From Lachnospiraceae bacterium UBA3316 (GTDB lineage Bacteria; Bacillota; Clostridia; Lachnospirales; Lachnospiraceae), in contig DESK01000056.1 of assembly GCA_002361955.1 (NCBI GenBank), positions 1 to 27,463 on the forward strand: a DNA stretch of 27,463 bases, given 5' to 3'. The translations under genes were made by a program, and so were the position numbers. Under the pieces are notes generated by a model. The model worked only from the letters and a program-made list of their open reading frames with translations, searched no databases and was not told where the DNA came from. Positions 15,991 through 23,950 of the stretch are shown here, piece by piece. Each line of letters opens with the position of its first letter. Position 1 is the first letter of the stretch.

Positions 15991-16015
15991 GATCGTAAAC
16001 ATAAACAGACGGTTA

Positions 16016-16104
16016 CCGGAAAGAAAAATGGGAACGATCGTTCCGGCAGGCAGCCTGCAAATTTCTCCATAAAAAGGGAGAACCGGGACTCGTGCAAGTC
16101 CCGG
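16016..16104 (+). other. Cluster of tightly packed hairpins (candidate structured RNA)
   Basis: Four hairpins follow almost without spacing in a 536-base gap that has no convincing gene: the perfect palindrome GGAACGATCGTTCC (16031-16044), whose right side can instead pair CCGGAA (16016-16021) with TTCCGG (16041-16046); GCAGG-CAG-CCTGC (16046-16058); TTCTCC (16063-16068) with GGAGAA (16077-16082); and CCGGGACT (16083-16090) with AGTCCCGG (16097-16104). The rest of the gap to 16315 is AT-rich and shows little. No known riboswitch consensus fits. It could be a small RNA, a leader element for the gene at 16376, or a mobile-element end. Confidence 0.35.
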
Positions 16105-16330
16105 CGGGTTATGAAAAAGATTTTTGAAAAGGTATGTGCCTTGTTCTGTTTTACTTTACTAAATAAATGTGATGGAATTATGAATAAATTATGAAAAATT
16201 TAAGAAAAAATACGGATAGACTTTTGAAAAAATGAAGGCTTAGCCTGTTTTGGGGCTTGCTGGACAGAAACTTCATGGATACGGCGGGAGTAAGTGAACC
16301 CAAAAGAACCTATACATGCAATTTCTTGTG

Positions 16331-16344
16331 TGGTATATTATAAT
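16331..16344 (+). promoter_or_regulatory. Extended -10 promoter of the Ig-like surface protein gene
   Basis: TGG directly before TATATT (16334-16339), overlapping a TATAAT (16339-16344), gives a good extended -10 element about 35 bases before the ATG at 16376. The -35 region is weak. Confidence 0.5.
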
Positions 16345-16375
16345 CAGCGAAAAAGGAAGAGAGGGAGGGAGTTCT

Positions 16376-17506
16376 ATGAGAAGCAGAAAAGGGGCTATCT
16401 TATCGGTGATCGCTTTCCTGTTCATCTTAAGCATAACGCCCATCCGGGCAGACGCGGCAAAGCTGGATAAGACGTCCATCATCCTGATGAAGGGGAGGAC
16501 GTCCACCGTCAAGCTGCAGAAATACCCGAAGAAGACAAAGAAGTTCGCCTGGAAGACTACCGGGAAGGCCGTGAAGCTGGTGAGCCGGAAGAAGGCCACA
16601 GCCAAGGTAAAGGCCGTGAAGTACGGCTCTTCCGTCCTGAAGATCAGGAGCGGGAAGAAGACGCTGAAATGCAAGATCACGGTAGTGAGAAACCATAGCA
16701 AGATGAAGCTGGCCAAGGGAACCGGCATCTGGGAGCTCGGGAGCCGGGTGACCAATACCTATTCCTCCAACACTAAGGTCGTGAAGGCCGCCAGGAAAGG
16801 GACGTCGGTAAAGCTGACCGCCCTGGGAGGCGGCACGGCAAGCGTGTACGCGACCACCGCAGGGACTGTCTACCGGGTAACGGTGACAGTGCCGGGGAAG
16901 CCGGTGAAACAGCCGGAACAGCCGGAGAAGCCGCAGACGCCTGTGACAGAAGAGCCGGAGACACCGGGGACTGAGCCGGGGACACCGGAGACGCCAGGGG
17001 TGCCGGATACACCAGAGCCTCCGGAAGAAACCAGTGAGTGGATCTGCCCAGGGTGTGAGAAGTGTATTGACCCAGAGTTTGGGTTGCCGACCGTTGTGAC
17101 TATTCAGGCAGAAACTGCCATTGGAAACTTGTACTACTGTAATAATGCCGAACACACATACGCCTGCTTTTTTCCGGGGTTCTTGGCACCAAATAAAACT
17201 GCTGAAAAAGCGATGACTTGGATCAGGGAAAGAAGCGAAGAAGAGATAACCTTGATGGAACAGAAGATTTCTGAGAGCGACTATCCTGAGGAGTATAAAA
17301 CAAGGCTTATGGATATTTTGCATGGGAAGGTAGTGCTTACTGATGAGTTGAAGGAGTCATTAGATCATGACCTTCTGGAGATCTTTGGTGACCACTGTTT
17401 TGCATACGGGTGTTCATCTTCTAATCCAGTAGTATATTATTACGGCGAATGGATGAGGGTTTCCGAATGCAAGCTTGATGAATGGAAGAAACTATATATT
17501 AAGTAA
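16376..17506 (+). CDS. Secreted Ig-like (Big_2-type) surface protein with Cys-containing C-terminal domain
   Basis: A 376-residue exported protein. Residues 1 to about 27 form a signal peptide with a basic start and a hydrophobic core ending in ADA. Residues about 28-103 read as a Lys-rich bacterial Ig-like domain (TSIILMKGRTSTVKLQ, then ATAKVKAVKYGSSVLKI), and 104-180 as a weaker second copy ending in VYRVTVTV. A Pro/Glu/Thr-rich spacer (about 181-220) leads to an unrecognised C-terminal part (222-376) with eight cysteines, including C224-X2-C227-X2-C230, and an acidic helical stretch. There is no sorting signal or second membrane segment, so it is secreted or held non-covalently. The ATG at 16376 follows GGGAGGGAG; an upstream in-frame start lacks this. 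Base composition falls sharply near 17040, where the C-terminal part begins. Confidence 0.72.
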   Translation: MRSRKGAILSVIAFLFILSITPIRADAAKLDKTSIILMKGRTSTVKLQKYPKKTKKFAWKTTGKAVKLVSRKKATAKVKAVKYGSSVLKIRSGKKTLKCKITVVRNHSKMKLAKGTGIWELGSRVTNTYSSNTKVVKAARKGTSVKLTALGGGTASVYATTAGTVYRVTVTVPGKPVKQPEQPEKPQTPVTEEPETPGTEPGTPETPGVPDTPEPPEETSEWICPGCEKCIDPEFGLPTVVTIQAETAIGNLYYCNNAEHTYACFFPGFLAPNKTAEKAMTWIRERSEEEITLMEQKISESDYPEEYKTRLMDILHGKVVLTDELKESLDHDLLEIFGDHCFAYGCSSSNPVVYYYGEWMRVSECKLDEWKKLYIK

Positions 17507-17557
17507 TGTGACAATTCAAATGTTCCAGATTTGAAACAACCGTTAAATTAGAATAGT

Positions 17558-17587
17558 AACCGTCCTGTAAACACAGGGCGGTTTTTT
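17558..17587 (+). terminator. Intrinsic terminator after the Ig-like protein gene
   Basis: AACCGTCCTGT (17558-17568) pairs with ACAGGGCGGTT, one wobble, loop AAAC, followed by a T-run to 17587. Confidence 0.85.
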
Positions 17588-17620
17588 CGTGGAAAAATTT
17601 AAAGAAAGGATAAGGCACAG

Positions 17621-17734
17621 ATGAAAAAGGACCGACAGATCAGGGGGCCACCGCGGGGGCCCTTTTTTGGTGCACGAAAGACAGTTGTTTTTGCCCAAGG
17701 GCAAGAAAGGAGTACCTATGAAACAGAGACTTAA
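17621..17734 (+). CDS. Possible 37-residue leader ORF upstream of the adhesin gene
   Basis: An ATG at 17621, preceded by AAAGGATAAGG, opens 37 codons (beginning MKKDRQIRGPPRGPFF) that end at a TAA inside the adhesin gene, overlapping its start by 17 bases in another frame. The Pro-rich RGPPRGP segment is encoded by the stem of a terminator-like hairpin at 17642-17668, so translation of this ORF could disrupt that hairpin. It may be a leader peptide that couples translation to read-through. No homology is recognised and it may be chance. Confidence 0.3.
   Translation: MKKDRQIRGPPRGPFFGARKTVVFAQGQERSTYETET
17642..17668 (+). terminator. Second terminator-like hairpin, within the adhesin leader
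   Basis: GGGCC (17645-17649) pairs with GGCCC (17658-17662), extended by flanking A-T and G-T pairs, followed by six T (17663-17668). It lies about 50 bases before the adhesin ATG and 55 bases after another terminator, so it probably limits transcription into the adhesin gene. Confidence 0.6.
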
Positions 17735-20700
17735 GAAGGCCGCAGCCATCCTGCTGTCGGCAGCCATGTGCGCCGGCACAGTGGCCCAGGCAGCGCCCGG
17801 GGCCATCGTACCGGGGCCAAAGGCGGAGGGCGCGGTCCCCGTAAAGGATACGGAAAAAGAAACAGAACAGGAAACCAAAAAGGAGAGCCCGGAGGCCGGG
17901 AAGAAGGAGTACCGGGTCATCCTGCCGGTTGTGGAGGACGCCGCTTACCAGGTGGAGGAAGCCCATAAATCCAAGGAGCTGTCCACCGCCCAGCAGGAGA
18001 TCCTCCTGTACGGGGAGGGCGAGAAAGCGTCCTTTACCGTGGAGGGCAGCCGGGAATTCTGCCTCAAGAAGGCGGAGGGCCTGGATGGCAGCGTATTTTT
18101 GGATGCGGAGGACATCCATGACGGGAAGGCAGAGTTTACCATGCCCGCCTATGACCTGGCCCTCGATTTCCTGGATGCCGGGAAAGAAACAGAAACAAAG
18201 GACACAGAAACGAAGGATACTGAGGTAAAGGACACAGAAACAAAGGATACCGAAACGGAGGGCACAGAGCCAAAAATCCCGGAAACAAAGGATACGGAGA
18301 CAGAGGCAAAAGCCCCGAAAACAAAGGCACCGGAGACAAAAGACACAGAAACAAAGGATACCGAGGCAGAGAACAAAAGCCAGTTTACAATCAAGGTAGA
18401 AGGGGACGCTTATGCCAACGTCTACTACGGCATCACGGATTTTGACGAGGCCCTGGCCCATAAGGGCGTGAGGGAGTCTGTCACGGATTCCTATACCCTG
18501 GACCTGGCGGACGTGAAGGACGGGAAGGTCTGGGTGTATGCCCAGTCAACCGGTGAGCTGGGGTATTCCGGGCTCTCACTCCCTGGGGAGGTGGAAAAGA
18601 AAGTAATCCGTTCTATGCCTGGCATGGGCGGGTTTATCTTCTATGAATTCGACCTTTCGGGATACAAAGGGACGGACGGCGTGGCGGAGTTCCGTTTCCA
18701 GGGGCTCCCGGCAAAGGTGTCCAGGGCCCTGGCCACGAAGGCTGCTTCCATTTTCAATACCAGCACCAGGAAGAAGGTATCAGGGGTGAACCTGATATGG
18801 GAGGGGGGACACCCTACCATGTATGAGCCAAAGCCTGCCACAGGTGAGAGCGGGTTCTGGGGCAGCGGGACATGGAGGCTCCTCCGCCCGTCCATTGATG
18901 AGGTGTTCACGCTTTTTGGCGTGGAGAAGCCGAAAAAGGCGAAGTTCACATCCGTTGGTACCGACGGGGGCAATAATATTTATATGCGCTGTACCGGCGT
19001 GGCCGACCAGGGGAAAGACCACTCTGGCCTGGGAGCTGGGGATATCTATGTCCAGTGCTACGATGCAGACACTTCCGGCAGCACCCACACCTATACCTTC
19101 CGGGTCTGGGCTGCCAACGGCGGCAGGGGGCAGAGCACGGAGGGGTACTTCCAGATCTCCGTGGAGCCCGAAGATGAAAAACCCACGAACATGCGCCTGC
19201 GTAAAACCCTGAAGCCAAGCACTACGAAATACCCCACGACGGACCTGCTTGGGAATACCCGGAAGGGCGACCTGGCCAACGCGAAGTTCCGTGTCTATAA
19301 GCTGAACAGTACAGGCCTGAACCGGATCGAAAAGAACCATAACGATACAGGCAGCAGCGCGGATGCCTGGTGGAATGCCCATAACGGGAGGGCAAGCAAA
19401 AAGGAGATCCTCGGGTACGTGGAGGGACTGATCCTGAAATCACACGCAAAGCCGGGGGACGGGGCCTCCAATGCCCTGAACCCGAATGACGACTGCTTCA
19501 GCGTGGTCGCAAGCTACGCCACAGGCCCCAAGGGATGGACAGACCGGTTTCCTGTAGACACGGGGGTTCAGGATTACTATATCGCCTTCGAGCGCCATGT
19601 CCCCGACGGCATGAACTACGGCTATGACGGGTACGACGGCGTGCCGGAGGGGAAGCATTATTTTTACAAGATCTTTTCCGTGTACGACGGGACCAATATC
19701 ATCGCCATTGACGGGGAAGGGGGCTCGGAGAACAACACAGACGACAGGTCTGTGACCTTCGAGGACGGCCCGGTTATGACGCATATGAAGCTCAAGAAGG
19801 AAGTGGACATCCTGCCGCAGGCCAAGGGCCTGTCCTGGAGCGATTTTGAGTTCTTCATTTCGGACAAGGCGGACTTCTCCCATAAGGTGACGGTGAAGCT
19901 GACCGGGCAGGAGACGACGATCAATAACTTCCTGGTGGGCGACAAATATTACCTGAAGGAAAACCCGGATTCCCCGGCCTGCCGGTCGGATGTGGGGTAT
20001 GTGCCGGACAAAAAGGTGTACTCCTTCCGCCTGGATGAGGATGGGAGGATCCTGTACTCGGATACATACCCCCAGGAGCTGGATAACCCAGGGGCTGTGG
20101 ACGCCTACTACCACCCGGTGCTCAAAATCAAAAACGACAGTGACGACGGCCACCTGAAACTGATCAAGGTATCCTCCGTCCCGGAGATCGCCCTGAACAA
20201 CAAGTGCTACTCTTTAGCAGGGGCTACCTACGACATTTACCTGAAGGATTCCCCCACAGGCCCCAACACTGGCGGAACCAAGTGGGGGACGCTGGTGACG
20301 GATGAGACAGGGGCCTCTAACGTGCTGCGGGATATCCCCGCTGGCTATTATTATGCCATAGAGACCCATGAGCCCAAGGGCTTTGAGAAGAATGAGGAGC
20401 CGAAGGCCTTTGTTGTTGAAAAGGGACAGACAAACAAGGTTGAAGTAAAAGACAAGCCGCTAGATGACCCGGTGCAGATCCTGCTGAAGAAGAAGGATTC
20501 TGAGACTGGGGAGGGCAGCCCACAGGCAGGTGCCGCCTTAGAGGGCGCAGAGTACACCATTAGTTACTATGACGGCTACTACGAGACAAGCGGGGAGCTG
20601 GCGGATGTAACACCGCTCAGGAGCTGGGTCTTCCGGACGGACGAGAACGGCGAGATAGATATGAGAGAACATCCCCCTATTTCCGGGGATGAGTTATACA

Positions 20701-23345
20701 GGGATGAATTTGGAAGGCCTACCTTCCCACTTGGTACTATCTCTATCTATGAGAGCCATGAGCCGGACGGCTACAGGATTGACCCGGAGGTCTACGTATA
20801 CCAGATCAAGAAGGATGCCTCCGGCACAAATACCGTGGAAGCCTGGAACACCCCCGACTTCCTGGAGGAGCCGGAGCGCGGCGACTTCAAGTTCCGCAAG
20901 GTGTGTGAGGACAAGCCCCTGGCGGACGTGCCCTTTAAGATCACATCCAACACCACCGGGGAGTCCCATGTGTTGGTGACAGACGCGGACGGCGTCCTGG
21001 ACACCTCGAAGCAGCACAGCCGTAATACCAACCGTGGGGAGACGGCGGAGGACGGCGTCTGGTTCGGCAGCCTGGAGGCCCTGGACGACGCCAAGGGCGC
21101 GCTGCTCTATGACACCTATACCGTGGAGGAGCTGCTGTGCGAGAACAACAAGGACAAGTTCCTGGCAGAGCCCTTCACCGTGACGGTTGACAGCGACCTG
21201 GCGGACACAGGCATCAAGGAGCTGGACCCCGTGGACAACGAGCAGAAGGAGGAGCCGGAGATTAAGACTACGGCCACCGACGCCGAGAGCCAGGCCCATG
21301 ACGCTTTCGTGAATGAAATGACGACCCTTACCGACGTGGTGGAATATGCCAACCTGGAAGTGGGCAAGACCTATACGGTTGAAGGCTACCTGGTGCTGAA
21401 GGAGACCGGGGAACCACTGCTTGACGCTGACAATAACCGGGTGACGGCCAGCACGACCTTCACAGTTGCCCCGACCGCGGAGGGCTTCAAGCCTACGATC
21501 CCGGGATCGGATGACCCCAGGTACGGCAGGGGGACGGTGGAGCTTACCTTCACCTTTGACTCCAGCCTCTTAAAAGGCAAGCCCGTCGTGGCCTTCGAGG
21601 ACCTGTACCTGGAAGAGTTCCATGTGGCGGAACATGCGGACATCAACGATGAGGGGCAGACAGTCACCTTCAAGGACCCGCAGCTGTCCACCACGGCCAC
21701 GGACAAGAACACCGGGAAGCATTACGCCCCCCTGGAGAAGGAAGCCACCATCGTGGACGAGGTTGCGTATAAAGACCTGATCCCCGGCCACACCTATACG
21801 GTGAAGGGCATCCTGATGGACAAGGCCACCAAGGAGGCCCTGAAGGTAAACGGGGAGACAGTGGAAGCGGAAAAGGTGTTCGTGCCGGAGGGCAAGGAAG
21901 GGAAGGTAACCCTGGAGTATACCCTGGACGCGACCTTACTGGAGGACGTCTCCACCGTGGTTTATGAAACCCTGTACTACAAAGACCGGGAAGTGGCTTC
22001 CCACGCGGATATTGAGGACGAGAACCAGGAGGTCTACTTCACGGACACAAAGATCGGCACTACGGCAACGGACCAGGAGACTGGGAAGCATGAGGGCTTT
22101 GCCTCTGAAAAGACAACCCTGGTGGACAAGGTGTCCTATACGGGCCTGATCCCCGGGAGGGAGTACACCGTCAGCGGATATTTAGTATTAAAGGACACAG
22201 GGGAGCCCCTGCTGGACGCCGCAAAGAAACGCGTTGAGGCATCCAAGACGTTTACCCCGGCAGGGAAGGACGGGAGCGTGGACATTGTATTTACCTTTGA
22301 TTCCAGCCTCCTTGCAGGGAAGTCCACCGTGGCTTTCGAGACCATCTATATGGAAAAACGGGAAGTAGGCGTACATGCGGACATCCATGATAAGGAGCAG
22401 ACCGTCACCTTCAAGAAACCTGAGATCGGCACCACCGCCACGGAGCAGGAGCTGGGCGGGCATGAAGCCTTCCCAGGCAAGAAAACCACCATCCGGGACC
22501 TGGTGCGCTACAAAAACCTGGTGCCCGGCCTCACCTATACCCTGTCCGGCGTCCTGGTGGACAAGAAGTCCGGGAAGCCCGTGAAGGTGGATGGGAAGAA
22601 GGTGGAAAACACCGTGGAATTCACGCCGGAGACAGCGGACGGGGAGGTGGAAGTGGCCTTCACCCTGGACTCTACAAAACTGGCCGGGAAATCCACCGTT
22701 GTTTTTGAAACCCTGTACCTCGGGGAGCGCGGGATTGCCATCCACGCGGACCTGAAGGACAAAGGGCAGACCATCACCTTCCAGGATGTAAAGCTCAGGA
22801 CGAAAGCCACCAACAAGGCGGATGGGAAGAAAGAGCTAAGTGCAGAGAAAAAGGTGACCGTAGTGGATACCGTGGACTACCAGGGCCTGGTCCCTGGGAA
22901 GAAGTATACCGTGTCCGGCGTCCTGATGGACAAGGAGACAGGGAAACCCTTAAAAGTGGGCGGCGGGAAGGTGGAGGCTTCCAAAACCTTCCGGGCCGAA
23001 AAGGCAAAGGGCAGCGTAGGGCTTACCTTCACCTTTGACGCGTCCGCCCTGGGCGGGAAAACCCTGGTAGCCTTCGAGACCCTGTACTATAGGGAGAGGG
23101 AGATTGCCTCCCACGCGGACTTAAAGGACGCAGACCAGACCGTAACCGTGAAGAAGGAAGATACAGAAAAGGAAACAAAGAAAAAGGACGGCGGAGGCAG
23201 CGTGAAGTCTCCAAAGACAGGGGATGACACCGGGACACTGCTCTATATGGTATTGCTCATGATCGCAGCCGCTGTGGTTCTTGATCATGTGGTAAGAACT
23301 TTGTGGAAAAAAGCGTTTGAAAAAGGAGAGGAGGTGGACATGTAA
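17718..23345 (+). CDS. VaFE-repeat, SpaA/Cna-B-domain cell-wall-anchored surface protein
   Basis: A 1875-residue exported adhesin-like protein. Order: signal peptide (1 to about 25, ending AQA); an N-terminal segment; a Thr/Glu/Lys repeat stalk (about 157-220, ETKDT units); a head-like region (about 221-490) I do not recognise; SpaA/Cna-B-like modules starting near 492, 690, 812, 918 and 1055, with strand-A lysines (RLRKTL, KLKKEV, LKLIKV, LLKKKD, FKFRKV) and ETHEPKGF or ESHEPDGY motifs typical of intramolecular isopeptide domains; five VaFE repeats from 1181, 1322, 1445, 1569 and 1692, each starting near TTATD and ending with VAFETLY and HADIxD; a Lys-rich spacer; and a sorting signal SPKTGD (1831-1836), hydrophobic segment and charged tail. 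The ATG follows AAAGGAG. No sortase is nearby. It probably anchors to peptidoglycan and binds host or bacterial surfaces; the ligand is unknown. Confidence 0.93.
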   Translation: MKQRLKKAAAILLSAAMCAGTVAQAAPGAIVPGPKAEGAVPVKDTEKETEQETKKESPEAGKKEYRVILPVVEDAAYQVEEAHKSKELSTAQQEILLYGEGEKASFTVEGSREFCLKKAEGLDGSVFLDAEDIHDGKAEFTMPAYDLALDFLDAGKETETKDTETKDTEVKDTETKDTETEGTEPKIPETKDTETEAKAPKTKAPETKDTETKDTEAENKSQFTIKVEGDAYANVYYGITDFDEALAHKGVRESVTDSYTLDLADVKDGKVWVYAQSTGELGYSGLSLPGEVEKKVIRSMPGMGGFIFYEFDLSGYKGTDGVAEFRFQGLPAKVSRALATKAASIFNTSTRKKVSGVNLIWEGGHPTMYEPKPATGESGFWGSGTWRLLRPSIDEVFTLFGVEKPKKAKFTSVGTDGGNNIYMRCTGVADQGKDHSGLGAGDIYVQCYDADTSGSTHTYTFRVWAANGGRGQSTEGYFQISVEPEDEKPTNMRLRKTLKPSTTKYPTTDLLGNTRKGDLANAKFRVYKLNSTGLNRIEKNHNDTGSSADAWWNAHNGRASKKEILGYVEGLILKSHAKPGDGASNALNPNDDCFSVVASYATGPKGWTDRFPVDTGVQDYYIAFERHVPDGMNYGYDGYDGVPEGKHYFYKIFSVYDGTNIIAIDGEGGSENNTDDRSVTFEDGPVMTHMKLKKEVDILPQAKGLSWSDFEFFISDKADFSHKVTVKLTGQETTINNFLVGDKYYLKENPDSPACRSDVGYVPDKKVYSFRLDEDGRILYSDTYPQELDNPGAVDAYYHPVLKIKNDSDDGHLKLIKVSSVPEIALNNKCYSLAGATYDIYLKDSPTGPNTGGTKWGTLVTDETGASNVLRDIPAGYYYAIETHEPKGFEKNEEPKAFVVEKGQTNKVEVKDKPLDDPVQILLKKKDSETGEGSPQAGAALEGAEYTISYYDGYYETSGELADVTPLRSWVFRTDENGEIDMREHPPISGDELYRDEFGRPTFPLGTISIYESHEPDGYRIDPEVYVYQIKKDASGTNTVEAWNTPDFLEEPERGDFKFRKVCEDKPLADVPFKITSNTTGESHVLVTDADGVLDTSKQHSRNTNRGETAEDGVWFGSLEALDDAKGALLYDTYTVEELLCENNKDKFLAEPFTVTVDSDLADTGIKELDPVDNEQKEEPEIKTTATDAESQAHDAFVNEMTTLTDVVEYANLEVGKTYTVEGYLVLKETGEPLLDADNNRVTASTTFTVAPTAEGFKPTIPGSDDPRYGRGTVELTFTFDSSLLKGKPVVAFEDLYLEEFHVAEHADINDEGQTVTFKDPQLSTTATDKNTGKHYAPLEKEATIVDEVAYKDLIPGHTYTVKGILMDKATKEALKVNGETVEAEKVFVPEGKEGKVTLEYTLDATLLEDVSTVVYETLYYKDREVASHADIEDENQEVYFTDTKIGTTATDQETGKHEGFASEKTTLVDKVSYTGLIPGREYTVSGYLVLKDTGEPLLDAAKKRVEASKTFTPAGKDGSVDIVFTFDSSLLAGKSTVAFETIYMEKREVGVHADIHDKEQTVTFKKPEIGTTATEQELGGHEAFPGKKTTIRDLVRYKNLVPGLTYTLSGVLVDKKSGKPVKVDGKKVENTVEFTPETADGEVEVAFTLDSTKLAGKSTVVFETLYLGERGIAIHADLKDKGQTITFQDVKLRTKATNKADGKKELSAEKKVTVVDTVDYQGLVPGKKYTVSGVLMDKETGKPLKVGGGKVEASKTFRAEKAKGSVGLTFTFDASALGGKTLVAFETLYYREREIASHADLKDADQTVTVKKEDTEKETKKKDGGGSVKSPKTGDDTGTLLYMVLLMIAAAVVLDHVVRTLWKKAFEKGEEVDM
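18187..18378 (+). repeat. ETKDT-encoding tandem repeat stalk
   Basis: Degenerate 15-base units (such as ACAAAGGACACAGAA) encode Glu-Thr-Lys-Asp-Thr repeats in the adhesin. Repeats of this kind can vary in number by slipped-strand mispairing, changing stalk length. The reading frame is intact here. Confidence 0.8.
21258..23156 (+). repeat. Five tandem VaFE repeats in the adhesin gene
   Basis: Five units start at 21258, 21681, 22050, 22422 and 22791. Four are 123-124 codons; the first is about 141 because of an insertion around GSDDPRYGRG. All share TTATD or KATN openings, TYTVxGxL, FTFDSSLL-like strands, the VAFE/VVFE/VVYE motif and a final HADIxDxxQTVTF-like strand. They have diverged enough at DNA level that recent copying is unlikely for most pairs. 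Confidence 0.85.
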
Positions 23346-23374
23346 TAAAATAGAAGGGTAAGTGACAAGCAGTC

Positions 23375-23412
23375 AAAAGGCCTGGCAGCAGAGAAAGCTG
23401 TCAGGTCTTTTT
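23375..23412 (+). terminator. Intrinsic terminator after the adhesin gene
   Basis: AAAAGGCCTGGCAGC (23375-23389) pairs with GCTGTCAGGTCTTTTT (23397-23412), ending in T5, about 30 bases after the adhesin stop. Confidence 0.85.
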
Positions 23413-23475
23413 CCAGGCAATTTATAGGATTCAGGGATAGGCTGAAAAAATGTTGAAAAAAATTTTAAAAAGGGC

Positions 23476-23504
23476 TTTACAAGCCAGGAAAAGTGTGTTA
23501 GAAT
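23476..23504 (+). promoter_or_regulatory. Promoter of the tRNA-Arg gene
   Basis: TTTACA (23476-23481), a 17-base spacer and TAGAAT (23499-23504) lie about 20 bases before the tRNA 5' end. Confidence 0.75.
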
Positions 23505-23524
23505 TCTTTTTGTTGTTAAGGAAT

Positions 23525-23598
23525 GTGCGTTTAGCTCAGCTGGATAGAGCGTTTGGCTACGGACCAAAAGGTCGGGGGTTCGAATCCTCTAACGCACG
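23525..23598 (+). tRNA. tRNA-Arg (anticodon ACG)
   Basis: The cloverleaf is complete: acceptor arms GTGCGTT and AACGCAC (23525-23531, 23591-23597) with discriminator G, a D-arm containing AGCTCAGCTGGATAGAGC, an anticodon stem TTTGG/CCAAA with loop CTACGGA (anticodon ACG), and a T-arm with GGTTCGAATCC. It reads CGN arginine codons; the A34 is normally deaminated to inosine. CCA is not encoded. It has its own promoter and a terminator at 23602. Arginine tRNA 3' ends are common integration sites, but I found no second copy of its 3' end in the window. Confidence 0.97.
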
Positions 23599-23601
23599 TC
23601 G

Positions 23602-23636
23602 AAAAGGTTCTTGTCTGGATGGCAGGAACCTTTTTT
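23602..23636 (+). terminator. Intrinsic terminator of the tRNA-Arg gene
   Basis: AAAAGGTTCTTG (from 23602) pairs with CAGGAACCTTTT, one wobble, followed by T6, directly after the tRNA. Confidence 0.85.
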
Positions 23637-23688
23637 CGTATCTGCGGAAAGCAAGCCGCATGGACATGCGAACAAAAGAAGAGTACTT

Positions 23689-23807
23689 AAAAACACCCCC
23701 GCCGGACTGGGCAGCCAGTGCCTGTCCGGCGAGGGTGTTTTTTAATGGTACATTCCGATTACTGCCGTGCGCCTTTGAGCTTCCATCACAGTTCAGGCTT
23801 TCCTTTT
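23689..23807 (-). repeat. Degenerate copy of a carbamate-kinase gene 3' end and terminator
   Basis: On the - strand, 23807 to about 23779 reads AAA GCC TGA ACT GTG ATG GAA GCT, matching the last codons of the intact carbamate-kinase-like gene (KAGTVIEA; here KA-stop-TVMEA), with the stop codon region degraded. The following sequence matches the 3' flank of that gene at a constant offset of 2220 bases (for example GCCGGAC at 23701 and 25921), including the same spacing through a variable middle. Here the hairpin AAAAACACCC...GGGTGTTTTT (23689-23742) is a good bidirectional terminator. It appears to be the relic of a second carbamate-kinase gene or a duplicated gene end. Confidence 0.6.
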
Positions 23808-23812
23808 TTCTG

Positions 23813-23875
23813 AAAACAGTTACGCTGCATTTTACGGTTTGGCCTTTATATCTGGCGGAAATAACTGTTTTTTTT
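23813..23875 (+). terminator. Inverted repeat with T-run before the response-regulator remnant
   Basis: AAAACAGTTA (23813-23822) pairs with TAACTGTTTT (23862-23871) across about 39 bases, and eight T follow (23868-23875). It could be a terminator or the scar of a small mobile element. The 352-base stretch from the tRNA to 23950 otherwise holds only terminators, the carbamate-kinase relic and a TATAAT at 23908-23913 that may drive the next gene. Confidence 0.4.
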
Positions 23876-23950
23876 AAAAACTCCATCGGAACTCCATATA
23901 GTTCATGTATAATGGCTGGTGATAGTAAAAGGAAAACGGGAGGAATCGCT

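Noticed and set aside
15991..16110. Resemblance to a cyclic-di-GMP riboswitch tail (GGTTACCG followed by ATGG)
   Set aside because: The conserved 5' half of the riboswitch is missing; that position is occupied by the topB terminator.
18187..18378. CRISPR-like array in the adhesin gene
   Set aside because: The short repeats are in-frame coding repeats (ETKDT) with no spacers; there is no CRISPR array in the window.
23525..23598. Attachment-site duplication of the tRNA-Arg 3' end
   Set aside because: No second copy of the T-arm and acceptor sequence was found in the window and no integrase gene is present.
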